64,000 nt of DNA, from the NCBI RefSeq assembly GCF_900163655.1, contig NZ_FWFG01000107.1:1-64000 (forward strand), in the 5' to 3' direction. The stretch is from Brachybacterium nesterenkovii. Lineage in GTDB: Bacteria; Actinomycetota; Actinomycetes; Actinomycetales; Dermabacteraceae. This document shows, piece by piece, positions 1 to 7,579 of this stretch (its first letter is position 1; every line of letters starts with the position of its first letter). The notes under the pieces are model-generated. The model was not told the DNA's origin. It searched no databases and saw only the letters and a list, made by a program, of their open reading frames with translations. The position numbers and the translations under genes were made by a program.

Positions 1-22
1 CGCCCCTCTCGAAAGGCCCCCC

Positions 23-2014
23 ATGACCGTCTCCCCCATCGCCGCCGGCGTCGACCGCTCGCAGGTGGACCCCGCCGTCCGCCTCCAGGACGACCTCTTC
101 GGCCACGTCAACGGCGCCTGGCTACGCGACCATCAGATCCCCGGGGACCGCTCGAGCGACGGCGAGTTCCGCCGCCTCCGCGACCTCTCCGAGGAGCGCG
201 TGCGCGAAATCGTCGAGGAGGCGGCCGCCGCCGACGCCGAGCCCGGCACCCCGCAGGCGCGCATCGGCGCCCTGTACCGCGCGTTCATGGACACCGAGCG
301 GATCGAGGCCGCCGGCATCGAGCCGCTGCGCCCGCTGCTCGCCGAGGTCGCCGCCGCACCGGACCTCTCCGCCGTCGTGCGCCTCATGGCGCGCCCCGAC
401 TCCGGCGCCTCCGCGGTCCTCGCCTACGTGTGGACCGACGACCACGATCCCGACCGCTACCAGGTGCGCCTGCACCAGGGCGGCCTGGGCCTGCCCGACG
501 AGTCCTACTACCGCGAGGAGGCCTACGGCGAGATCCGGGAGGCCTACGAGAAGCACCTCGCGCGCCTGTCCTCCCTCGCGCGCCTCGCCGAGCTCGAGGG
601 CCTCGTCGCGGGCGACGACGACGCCCGGGCGCGCGCCGTCCTGGACTTCGAGACCCGCCTGGCCCAGGCGCACGTGGACGTCGTGCGGCTGCGCGACGCC
701 GAGAAGTCCTCCAACCCGATGGATCGCGCCGCCCTGGACGCCGCGGCCCCCGGGCTGGACTGGGACGCCTACATCGAGGGCACCGGCGCCGACGCCGCCC
801 TGTTCGCCACCGTCAACGTCGGCCAGCCCGAGTTCCTCGAGAAGGCGGGCCCGCTGCTCGCCGCCGAGCCCCTCGAGACGCTGCGCACCTGGCTGGCGAT
901 CCGCACGGTCTCCGCGTACGCGCCGTACCTGTCCTCGGACCTCGTCGAGGCCGAGTTCGACTTCACCGGGCGCGTGCTCTCCGGCGCCGAGGAGCTGCGC
1001 GAGCGCTGGAAGCGCGGCGTCGCCTTCGTCGAGGGCGTCGTCGGCTTCGACGTCGGCCGCAGCTACGTCGAGCGCCACTTCCCGCCCACCCACAAGGAGC
1101 GCATGGACGAGCTGGTCGCCGCGCTGCTGGACGCCTACCGCGCCTCGATCTCCGAGCTCGACTGGATGACCCCGGCCACCCGCGCCAAGGCCCTCGAGAA
1201 GCTCGAGAAGTTCACGCCCAAGGTCGGCTACCCGGAGCAGTGGCGCGAGTACGAAGGCCTCGAGATCGACGAGACCGACCTCGTGGCGAGCGTGCGCGCC
1301 TCCCGCCTGCACGACGCCGCCCACGAGTTCGCCAAGGCCGCCGGCCCTGTCGACCGCGGCGAGTGGCACATGACCCCGCAGACCGTCAACGCGTACTACA
1401 ACCCGGGCGCCAACGAGATCGTGTTCCCCGCCGCGATCCTGCAGCCGCCGTTCTTCGACGCGGAGGCCGAGGACGCCGTCAACTTCGGCGGCATCGGCGC
1501 GGTCATCGGCCACGAGATCGGCCACGGCTTCGACGACCAGGGCTCCAAGTACGACGGCGACGGCGCGCTGCGCTCGTGGTGGACCGCCGAGGACCGCGAG
1601 GAGTTCGAGCGCCGCACGGGCGCGCTCATCGCCCAGTTCTCCCAGCTGTCCCCGCGCGAGCTCGATGATACCCACCGCGTCTCCGGGGGCCTGACGATCG
1701 GCGAGAACATCGGCGACCTGGGCGGCCTGTCGATCGCCGTGGCCGCCTACCTCGCCCGCTTCGCCGACTCCGAGCCCCCGGTGATCGAGGGCATGACGGG
1801 CCTGCAGCGCCTCTTCTGGTCCTGGGCCACCGTGTGGCGCGGCAAGAACCGCCCCCAGGAGTCCGTGCGGCGCCTGGCCACCGACCCGCACTCCCCCGCC
1901 GAGTTCCGCTGCAACATGCCGCCGCGCCACATCGACGCCTTCTACGAGGCCTTCGACGTGCGCGACGGCGACGCCATGTTCCTGCCGCCGACGGAGCGCG
2001 TGCGCATCTGGTGA
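23..2014 (+). CDS. pepO: M13-family zinc endopeptidase (PepO/neprilysin-like)
   Basis: Full-length M13 metallopeptidase of 663 residues, within the usual family size. The zinc site HEIGH lies at about residues 497-501 and the third ligand in ENIGDLGG at about 561, which are the two M13 hallmarks. The substrate-pocket type motif NAYYNP and the C-terminal NMPPRHIDAFYEAF/RVRIW end are also present. No signal peptide or membrane anchor is visible, so it is probably cytoplasmic, as in many actinobacterial homologues. An SD-like GAAAGG lies just before the ATG. M13 enzymes cleave oligopeptides; the physiological substrate cannot be read from the sequence. A strong hairpin follows the stop, so it seems to be a single-gene unit. 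Confidence 0.95.
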   Translation: MTVSPIAAGVDRSQVDPAVRLQDDLFGHVNGAWLRDHQIPGDRSSDGEFRRLRDLSEERVREIVEEAAAADAEPGTPQARIGALYRAFMDTERIEAAGIEPLRPLLAEVAAAPDLSAVVRLMARPDSGASAVLAYVWTDDHDPDRYQVRLHQGGLGLPDESYYREEAYGEIREAYEKHLARLSSLARLAELEGLVAGDDDARARAVLDFETRLAQAHVDVVRLRDAEKSSNPMDRAALDAAAPGLDWDAYIEGTGADAALFATVNVGQPEFLEKAGPLLAAEPLETLRTWLAIRTVSAYAPYLSSDLVEAEFDFTGRVLSGAEELRERWKRGVAFVEGVVGFDVGRSYVERHFPPTHKERMDELVAALLDAYRASISELDWMTPATRAKALEKLEKFTPKVGYPEQWREYEGLEIDETDLVASVRASRLHDAAHEFAKAAGPVDRGEWHMTPQTVNAYYNPGANEIVFPAAILQPPFFDAEAEDAVNFGGIGAVIGHEIGHGFDDQGSKYDGDGALRSWWTAEDREEFERRTGALIAQFSQLSPRELDDTHRVSGGLTIGENIGDLGGLSIAVAAYLARFADSEPPVIEGMTGLQRLFWSWATVWRGKNRPQESVRRLATDPHSPAEFRCNMPPRHIDAFYEAFDVRDGDAMFLPPTERVRIW

Positions 2015-2046
2015 CCCGCCGGAGGCCACGTCGCAGCAGTGACCCA

Positions 2047-2077
2047 GGTCGCACCGGGCCCCGCGCCCGGTGCGACC
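2047..2077 (+). terminator. Hairpin terminator after the M13 peptidase
   Basis: A perfect 12-bp inverted repeat (GGTCGCACCGGG and its complement) encloses a 7-nt loop, starting 32 nt after the peptidase stop. No T tract follows, which is common for actinobacterial terminators. It separates the peptidase from the riboswitch unit. Confidence 0.7.
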
Positions 2078-2123
2078 GCATCGCATCGGCGCCTGCCTGC
2101 GGGTAGGCTCGCGGGCGTCATCC

Positions 2124-2214
2124 ACTGACAGGGGAGCACCACGGGGTGCTGAGAGTGCGCACAGGCGCAGACCCTCGAACCTGATCCGGTCAATACCGGC
2201 GGAGGGAGTCGGGA
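2124..2214 (+). promoter_or_regulatory. TPP (THI-box) riboswitch
   Basis: This has the characteristic thiamine pyrophosphate aptamer blocks in order: GGGGTGCTGAGA, then ACCCTCGAACCTGATC, then CGGTCAATACCGGCGGAGGGA. These match the conserved CUGAGA and the GAACCUGAUC...GGGA core of the THI element. It sits 85 nt upstream of a YkoE-like ECF substrate component, the expected regulon. Downstream, a second stem (TCGTGGCGT at 2221-2229 with ACGCCACGA at 2263-2271) and an SD-masking hairpin at 2273-2290 form a plausible expression platform. Confidence 0.93.
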
Positions 2215-2272
2215 CATCTCTCGTGGCGTGCCGTCGCGGCAGGGCTCTGCCCGCGCGAGGGGACGCCACGAC

Positions 2273-2290
2273 CCTTCCATCGACGGAAGG
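2273..2290 (+). promoter_or_regulatory. SD-sequestering hairpin of the TPP riboswitch
   Basis: CCTTCC (2273-2278) pairs perfectly with GGAAGG (2285-2290) across the loop ATCGAC. GGAAGG is part of the Shine-Dalgarno GGAAGGAG of the gene starting at 2299. The arrangement suggests translational control by thiamine pyrophosphate; this is inferred from base pairing only. Confidence 0.6.
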
Positions 2291-2298
2291 AGCTCACG

Positions 2299-2976
2299 AT
2301 GACGCAGCACGACAGTGCGACGACCCGAGGGGCCGCCCCGGGTACGGGCACGGCCCCCGGGGCAGCCGACGGCGCGACGACCGCGCCCCCGCGGCGCACC
2401 TGGCGGACGATCGACCTGCTGGTCACAGTCACGATCGGCGTGGCCATGGGCGTCGTGTTCCTCGGCCTCAGCTACGCCTACTACCCGATCGAGCCGCTGA
2501 CGGCCGCCTTCGCCCCGGCCTCCGGCCTGCTGGCCGGGCTGTGGTTCCTGCCCGCGATCCTGGCCGGGCTCATCGTCCGCAAGCCCGGCGCAGCTCTGCT
2601 CGCGGAGCTCATCGCCGCCTTCGTCGAGATGATGCTCGGCGGGCAGTGGGGCTGGACCACCATGATCTCGGGGCTCGCCCAGGGCCTCGGCGTCGAGCTC
2701 GGACTCGCCCTGTTCGCCTACCGTCGCTCCGGCGTCCTCGCCCTCGCCGTGGCCGGGGCCTGCGCCAGCGCGATCGAGTGGGTCTACGAGGCCTTCGGCA
2801 CGAGCGCCATGGAGTGGGCGATGGACTGGAAGCTGGCGTACCTGGCGATCATGGTCGTCTCGGGCGTCGTGCTGTCGCCGCTCCTCTGCCTGCCGCTGGC
2901 CCGCCTGCTGGCCCGCACCGGCGTGCTCGACGCCTTCCCGATCGGCCGCGAGAGGGCCGCGCGGGAGCTCGTGTGA
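2299..2976 (+). CDS. ykoE: ECF transporter substrate-binding (S) component, YkoE type
   Basis: A 225-residue integral membrane protein with a disordered Ala/Gly/Thr-rich N-terminus (about 1-30) followed by five or six hydrophobic helices. The hydrophobic pattern (ATIDLL-type first helix, then SYAYYPIEPLTAAFAP and an ALLAELIAAFVEMMLGG segment) fits YkoE-family S components, which bind thiamine or hydroxymethylpyrimidine and dock on an ECF energising module. The TPP riboswitch directly upstream supports thiamine-pathway uptake. Its stop overlaps the GTG of the next gene (GTGA), giving translational coupling. The exact ligand, thiamine or HMP, cannot be told. Confidence 0.88.
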   Translation: MTQHDSATTRGAAPGTGTAPGAADGATTAPPRRTWRTIDLLVTVTIGVAMGVVFLGLSYAYYPIEPLTAAFAPASGLLAGLWFLPAILAGLIVRKPGAALLAELIAAFVEMMLGGQWGWTTMISGLAQGLGVELGLALFAYRRSGVLALAVAGACASAIEWVYEAFGTSAMEWAMDWKLAYLAIMVVSGVVLSPLLCLPLARLLARTGVLDAFPIGRERAARELV

Positions 2977-5291
2977 CCGCGGCGCCGCCCGACGGCGCGC
3001 CCGTGGAGTCGCCCGTGGAGTCGCCCGCTGGTGCGCACCCGGCGTCGTCTGCCGATGGACGCACGGCGTCGCCTGACAGCGCACACGCGGAGTCGCCTGA
3101 CAGCGCACACGCGGTCGCGCCTGCCGATCGTGCGCCGGGCGCCCTCGAGCTGGTCGATGTCACGTGGCGTCCCGTCGGGCGGCGCCTCCCCACGATCGAC
3201 GGCCTCAGCCTGCGCCTCGAGCCCGGGACGACGACCCTGCTCGCCGGCGCGAGCGGCTCGGGCAAGTCGACGGTGCTGCTGGCGCTCGCGGGCCTGCTGG
3301 ACCCGCAGGCCGGGGAGCTCTCCGGATCGATCACGGGGCCGGATCTGAGGCCGCTCGTGCTGCAGCAGCCGGAGGACTCCGTGGTCGCCTCCACCGTCGC
3401 CCGCGACATCGCCTTCGGGCCGGAGAACCTGGCCCTCCCCCGGGCCGGAATCCATGCCCGCATAGGCGAGGTCCACGGGGCCCTGGTCCCCGACGTCCCG
3501 CTCGCGGCGGGCACCTTCGAGACCTCCGGCGGGCAGCTGCAGCGGGTGTCGCTCGCGGGCGCCCTGGCGCTGGGCGCGGACGTCCTCCTGCTCGATGAGC
3601 CCGTCGCGATGCTCGATGCGGAGAGCGCCCGCGCCGTCCGCGCCGAGGTCGCCGCCGCCGCGCCGGGCCGCACCCTCGTGATCGCCGAGCACCACCTCGG
3701 CCCGTGGCTGGACCTAGCCGACCGGCTGATCGTGCTGGGCCCCCGGGCCCGGATCATCGCCGACGGGCCCCCGCACGAGGTGCTCGCCCGGGACGCCGCG
3801 GCGATCGAGGCGGCGGGCCTGCGGATCGACGCGGACGCCGTGCCGGCACCGGCGAGTGACGTGGCCGCTCCTGCGGGCGCGATGCCGGACAGCACGCGGG
3901 GCGTTCCTTCGGGCGCCACGCCAGCCGGTGACCGGGACGCTCCTGCGCGCACCGATGGCGGACCGCCCGTCCTCGTGCTCGACGACGTCGCCCTCGCCCA
4001 CCCCGACGGGTCCGGCCGGGCGCTGCACGAGGGGCTGACGCTCGCGGCGCGCCCGGGCGAGCTGATCGCGCTGACCGGCCCCAGCGGCGCGGGCAAGACG
4101 ACGCTCCTGCGCGCCGTCCTCGGCCTGGACGACGTGCTCGCAGGGACGATCGCGCGCCCCGCCGCCGAGGCCATCGCGTGGGTCCCGCAGAACCCGGAGC
4201 ACTCCTTCGTCGCCGCGACCGTGCGCGAGGAGGTGCTCGCCTCCCCCTGGGCGACGGACCCGCAGCTCGGCGAGGAGCTCCTGGAGTCCACGGACCTCGC
4301 GGCGCTGGCCGGGGCGAGCCCCTTCGCGCTCTCGGGAGGGGAGCAGCGGCGCCTCGCGGTCGCCGCGGCGCTCGCGACCCGTCCGTCCCTGCTCGTGCTG
4401 GACGAGCCCACCGGAGGCCTGGATGCGCCCCGCCGCGACGCGGTCCTCGCGCTCGTGGACGCCGCGCGCGCCGAGGGCTGCGCGGTCCTCGTCTCCACCC
4501 ATGACGAGCACCTGGCCGAGCGCGCCGATCAGCGCCTCGACCTCGAGCGCGGACCCGCCCCGCGGCCGGCCCGGACGCGGCGACGGCGAGCGCCGTCGGA
4601 GCGGATGAACCAGCTGACGATGCTGCTCATCGGCCTGCTCGCGATGATCGGCTCCTTCGCGATCGACTCCCCGCGCACGGGACTCGCCGTCTTCGTGCCG
4701 ATCCTGGCGCTGGCGCCGCTGGCGATCGGCTCGTGGCGGGCGGCCCTGGTCCGGGCGCTGCCGACCGCCCTCGCGATGGCGACGGTCGCCTGGTCGGTCG
4801 TGCTGCTGTCGGGCCACGGGATCACGAACCCCGTCGGCTGGACGCTCGGTGCGAAGGAGGCGCTGCGCATCGGGGCTCTCGTCCTGCCCGGGGCCCTCCT
4901 GCTCGGCGGTCTCGACGCGCCGCGCCTCGGGGACGCGCTGGGGCAGATCGCTCGCCTTCCCGCCCGGCTCGTCGTGGGCATCATGGCCGGGCTGTCGCAG
5001 CTCGAGACGCTGCGGAGGACCTGGCGGATCCTCATGGAGGCCCGTGCCCTCCGCGGACTGGCGCCGCGGTGGTCGCTGTCGCCGTACGCCTCGGCGACCG
5101 TGGCGATGCTGGTGACGTCACTGCGCTCGGCCGCGGTGCGCTCGAGCGCGATGGATGCCCGGGGCTTCACCCATGCGCACCGGCGCACCTGGGCCGAGCC
5201 GAGCACGCTCGGGCCCGCCGACGCCCTCGGGCTGCTGGTCGGAGCAGTGCTGCTGGTGTGGCCGTGGGTCGCGCGGGCCTGGCTGGGCTGA
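2973..5291 (+). CDS. ECF energising module: two ATPase domains fused to the transmembrane (T) component
   Basis: The GTG start overlaps the ykoE stop. One uninterrupted frame of 772 residues holds: a repeat-rich linker (1-50); ATPase 1 with Walker A GASGSGKST (about 92-100), signature TSGGQLQRVS and Walker B LLLDEP; an Ala/Pro linker; ATPase 2 with GPSGAGKTT (about 369-377), LSGGEQRRLAVA and LVLDEPTGGLD; and then a five-helix YkoC-like permease from about residue 545 to the end. In Bacillus YkoEDC the two-domain ATPase (YkoD) and T protein (YkoC) are separate genes. An internal ATG at 4605 could give a separate permease, but no stop precedes it. The N-terminal linker contains a 24-bp perfect DNA duplication (3069-3090 and 3093-3114). 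Confidence 0.9.
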   Translation: MTAAPPDGAPVESPVESPAGAHPASSADGRTASPDSAHAESPDSAHAVAPADRAPGALELVDVTWRPVGRRLPTIDGLSLRLEPGTTTLLAGASGSGKSTVLLALAGLLDPQAGELSGSITGPDLRPLVLQQPEDSVVASTVARDIAFGPENLALPRAGIHARIGEVHGALVPDVPLAAGTFETSGGQLQRVSLAGALALGADVLLLDEPVAMLDAESARAVRAEVAAAAPGRTLVIAEHHLGPWLDLADRLIVLGPRARIIADGPPHEVLARDAAAIEAAGLRIDADAVPAPASDVAAPAGAMPDSTRGVPSGATPAGDRDAPARTDGGPPVLVLDDVALAHPDGSGRALHEGLTLAARPGELIALTGPSGAGKTTLLRAVLGLDDVLAGTIARPAAEAIAWVPQNPEHSFVAATVREEVLASPWATDPQLGEELLESTDLAALAGASPFALSGGEQRRLAVAAALATRPSLLVLDEPTGGLDAPRRDAVLALVDAARAEGCAVLVSTHDEHLAERADQRLDLERGPAPRPARTRRRRAPSERMNQLTMLLIGLLAMIGSFAIDSPRTGLAVFVPILALAPLAIGSWRAALVRALPTALAMATVAWSVVLLSGHGITNPVGWTLGAKEALRIGALVLPGALLLGGLDAPRLGDALGQIARLPARLVVGIMAGLSQLETLRRTWRILMEARALRGLAPRWSLSPYASATVAMLVTSLRSAAVRSSAMDARGFTHAHRRTWAEPSTLGPADALGLLVGAVLLVWPWVARAWLG

Positions 5292-5322
5292 TGCTCGGCT
5301 GATGCCTGGGCCCTGTCCGTCC

Positions 5323-5328
5323 TAGCCT
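5323..5328 (+). promoter_or_regulatory. -10 hexamer TAGCCT, leaderless promoter
   Basis: TAGCCT ends 6 nt before the ATG at 5335, so transcription would start at the start codon of the ankyrin gene. No good -35 is seen. Confidence 0.6.
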
Positions 5329-5334
5329 GGGGGC

Positions 5335-5964
5335 ATGACCTCTTCGACCCCGCAGCCCGAGAACGCCCCGCCCGCCGCCCCTGTGTCCGACGGCCCTGTG
5401 CCCGACGGTCTTGTAGCCGACGGTCTTGTGGCCGACGGCCCAGTGGTCGGCTCCCCTGACGCCGACGCCTCTGACGCCGCTCCGGCGGTCGGCTCCCCCG
5501 CAGCCGACGGCCCCGACGCCGAGACCCTCCACGTCGCCGCCCCTGCGGCTGATGCCCCTGATGTCGACGGCCCCGACGCCCAGACCCTCGACCTGGCCCG
5601 CTCCCTGTTCGACGCCTGCCGCGCCGGGAACGCCGACGGGGTGCTCCCCTACGTCGACGCGGGCGCGCCTGCTTCGCTGCGGGACGCCGAGGGCAACTCG
5701 CTGCTGATGCTGGCCGCCTACCACGGCCACGCGCAGCTGGTCACCGAGCTCGCGCGCCGCGGCGCGGACGTCGACGCCCTCAACGACCGCGGGCAGTCGC
5801 CGCTGGCCGGCGCCGCGTTCAAGGGCTTCACCGAGGTGGCCGATGCCCTCCTGGCCGCCGGCGCCGATCCGGACCTCGGCACGCCCAGCGCCCGCGACAC
5901 CGCCGCCTACTTCCAGCGCGCGGACATCGCCGCGGCGATCGAGGCGGCCGCGCCCCGCGCCTGA
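5335..5964 (+). CDS. Ankyrin-repeat protein with a repetitive acidic N-terminus
   Basis: 209 residues. The first 85 are a low-complexity Pro/Ala/Asp tract built from near repeats of DGLVADG and GPDA-type units, probably disordered. The rest carries about three ankyrin repeats; SLLMLAAYHGHAQLVTEL and SPLAGAAFKGFTEVADALL show the typical helix-turn-helix consensus. There is no signal peptide or membrane segment, so it is a cytosolic protein-binding module. The partner is unknown. The -10 hexamer 6 nt upstream supports the ATG used. It ends just before a palindromic element shared with the convergent GNAT gene. Confidence 0.88.
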   Translation: MTSSTPQPENAPPAAPVSDGPVPDGLVADGLVADGPVVGSPDADASDAAPAVGSPAADGPDAETLHVAAPAADAPDVDGPDAQTLDLARSLFDACRAGNADGVLPYVDAGAPASLRDAEGNSLLMLAAYHGHAQLVTELARRGADVDALNDRGQSPLAGAAFKGFTEVADALLAAGADPDLGTPSARDTAAYFQRADIAAAIEAAAPRA

Positions 5965-5979
5965 CGGCCCCAGCGCGAC

Positions 5980-6036
5980 GTTCTGGTCACTCGTTGCCGT
6001 TAACAGGCACGGATAGCGGCCGCTTCTGACCAGAAC
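5980..6036. repeat. Intergenic palindromic element E1 at a convergent junction
   Basis: Perfect 10-bp arms GTTCTGGTCA (5980-5989) and TGACCAGAAC (6027-6036) enclose a 37-nt loop that contains a weaker inner stem (GCCGTTA with TAGCGGC). It lies 15 nt past the ankyrin stop and 16 nt past the GNAT stop, so it could terminate both. Its right half (GGCACGGATAGCGGCCGC) resembles the right half of the element at 8916-8986. Confidence 0.75.
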
Positions 6037-6052
6037 TCGCAGCCGTGACGGC

Positions 6053-6643
6053 TCAGACTCCTGCCGGACGCACCATCGGCACGTGCGGGATCCCCGCCTC
6101 CAGGAACTCCCCACCGACGGTCCGGTATCCCATCGAGGCGTACCAGTCCTCGAGGTGGGCCTGGGCGTCGATGTGCACGTCCAGCTCGGGCGCGAGCTCG
6201 GCGCAGACGTCGAGCGCGGCCAGCATCGTGCGGCGCCCCAGCCCGTCGCGGCGATGGTCGGCGCGCACCACCAGGCGGCCGATGCGCATCGCCCCGTCGT
6301 CCACGAGCACGCGGGCCTGGGCCACCACCTCCCCCGCGGCGTCCTCGAACCACACCAGACGGGTGCCATCCTCCAGCTCCCGGCCGTCGAGGTCCGCGTC
6401 GGTCGCGCCCTGCTCGATGCAGAACACGGCCTCGCGCAGCGCGGCGATCCGGTAGAAGGTCGGGGCGTCGAGCTCGGCCAGAAGGGCGACGCGCAGCGTC
6501 CAGGGCTCCGTCCCCGCGGCCGCAGGGGCGGCCGCGGCGCCCGGCTCAGGCACGCTCGGCACAGGGGTGCCCGCCGCAGCGGCACTCGGCCTGGGGGCGT
6601 TCGGCACTGGGGTATTCGGCACAGGGGCGTTCATCTCAGGCAC
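6053..6643 (-). CDS. GNAT N-acetyltransferase, ElaA-like
   Basis: 196 residues. After a disordered N-terminus of PVPN-type repeats (1-45) comes one GNAT domain. LREAVFCIEQGATDADLDG matches the ElaA-type opening; RLVVRADHRRDGLGRRTMLAA is motif A with the acetyl-CoA pyrophosphate loop (R/Q-x-x-G-x-G/A), and HIDAQAHLEDWYASMGY is motif B. The GTG at 6643 is preferred over the ATG at 6634 because TACCCT (6650-6655) lies 6 nt upstream of it, the leaderless spacing seen at many genes here. The acceptor substrate is unknown. Confidence 0.85.
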   Translation of the reverse strand: MPEMNAPVPNTPVPNAPRPSAAAAGTPVPSVPEPGAAAAPAAAGTEPWTLRVALLAELDAPTFYRIAALREAVFCIEQGATDADLDGRELEDGTRLVWFEDAAGEVVAQARVLVDDGAMRIGRLVVRADHRRDGLGRRTMLAALDVCAELAPELDVHIDAQAHLEDWYASMGYRTVGGEFLEAGIPHVPMVRPAGV

Positions 6644-6649
6644 CCGGTC

Positions 6650-6655
6650 AGGGTA
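6650..6655 (-). promoter_or_regulatory. -10 hexamer TACCCT of the GNAT gene
   Basis: Lies 6 nt upstream of the GTG at 6643 on the minus strand and decides that start. Confidence 0.5.
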
Positions 6656-6733
6656 CTGGGCCCCGTCCGGAGCCGGCCGCCCCTTCCATGACCGGCTCGG
6701 CGACCCCGTGCATCAGGGCGCGGTGGGCAGCAG

Positions 6734-6787
6734 CGCACGAATACGCACCGATAGGTCCGTATACGGCCTGAGTGCGCGCATACGTGC
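6734..6787. repeat. Intergenic palindromic element E2
   Basis: GCGCAC (6734-6739) pairs with GTGCGC further right, within a longer imperfect palindrome (GCACGAATACGCAC against GTGCGCGCATACGTGC). The core CGCACCGATAGG also occurs in element E3 (8916-8986). It sits in the 420-bp divergent gap between the GNAT and cytosine deaminase genes; apart from this element and the -10 at 6944, that gap shows nothing recognisable. Confidence 0.55.
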
Positions 6788-6943
6788 GGTACTTCCCATG
6801 GAGGCCGGCGACCAGCGTCTATGCACACCCGCAGCCTCGCCCCCGTCCGCCGCGCGCTCCCGCCTCGGCCCAGCTTCCGAACCACCGCAGCCCCGCCCCA
6901 TCCCGCCGTGACCACCGTCCCGGCCGACCGGACGAAGCGGGCG

Positions 6944-6949
6944 TAGACT
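6944..6949 (+). promoter_or_regulatory. -10 hexamer TAGACT, promoter of the cytosine salvage operon
   Basis: TAGACT would give a leader of about 108 nt before the ATG at 7064. That ATG has its own SD-like GAGAGAGG. No clear -35 is visible. Confidence 0.4.
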
Positions 6950-7063
6950 CCTGCCCGGCCAGGGCCCGTGAGCCCGCCACGGCCATGCACCGCCCGCGAG
7001 GCGGCGCGCACATCACCCATACCGACGCTTCGTCACGTTCCTACAGAGAGAGGAATACGAGCC

Positions 7064-7579
7064 ATGAGCTGGTCCCCGACACCCGAGGACGACCGCCGCT
7101 TCCTGGACCTCGCCATCGAGCAGGCCCGCACCGGATGGGAGGAGGGCGGCATCCCGATCGGCGCCGTCCTCGTCCACGACGGCGAGGTCCTCGCCGCCGG
7201 TCGCAACCGCCGCATCCAGCAGGGCAGCGCGATCCTGCACGGCGAGACGGACGCCATCGAGCGCGCGGGACGCCTGCGCGCGAGCGTCTACCGCGAGTCC
7301 GTCCTCTACACGACGCTGTCCCCGTGCCTCATGTGCGCCGGCACCGCCCTGATGTACGAGATCCCCCGCATCGTGATCGGCGAGAACCGCACCTTCGAGC
7401 AGTCCGAGGAGCTCCTTGCCTCGCGCGGGGTGCGCCTCGACGTGGTCGACGACCCCGAGTGCATCGCGCTGATGGAGCGGATGATCGCCGAGAAGCCTGA
7501 GCTGTGGAGCGAGGACATCGGCGTCGAGGCCGATGAGATCTCCGCGCAGACCGCGCCCTCCCCCGCCGCCGTCCGATGA
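7064..7579 (+). CDS. Cytosine deaminase (CDA fold, yeast Fcy1-like)
   Basis: 171 residues from an ATG preceded by a purine-rich SD. The zinc-dependent deaminase motifs are HGE (catalytic Glu) and TTLSPCLMCAG (two zinc Cys). The surrounding sequence (EGGIPIGAVL, GSAILHGETDAIERAGRL, YTTLSPC, IPRIVIGENRTF) is close to yeast cytosine deaminase rather than to the E. coli CodA amidohydrolase. It would deaminate cytosine to uracil for pyrimidine salvage. The ATGA overlap with the downstream permease gene makes a two-gene uptake-and-deamination operon. Confidence 0.93.
   Translation: MSWSPTPEDDRRFLDLAIEQARTGWEEGGIPIGAVLVHDGEVLAAGRNRRIQQGSAILHGETDAIERAGRLRASVYRESVLYTTLSPCLMCAGTALMYEIPRIVIGENRTFEQSEELLASRGVRLDVVDDPECIALMERMIAEKPELWSEDIGVEADEISAQTAPSPAAVR

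Noticed and set aside
122-2269. 715-residue open frame on the minus strand opposite the M13 peptidase
   Set aside because: It is a GC-rich antisense shadow; the plus-strand protein has full M13 catalytic motifs and the minus translation is low-complexity Gly/Val/Arg/Leu with no motif.
5980-6036. Palindromic elements as insertion sequences
   Set aside because: They are only 55-75 bp with no ORF, no transposase in the window and no clear target-site duplications.
7064-7579. tRNA adenosine deaminase (TadA) or guanine deaminase
   Set aside because: TadA has HAE and PCxxC in a different context; HGE with TTLSPCLMC and IGENRTF fits Fcy1-type cytosine deaminase, and a cytosine permease follows.
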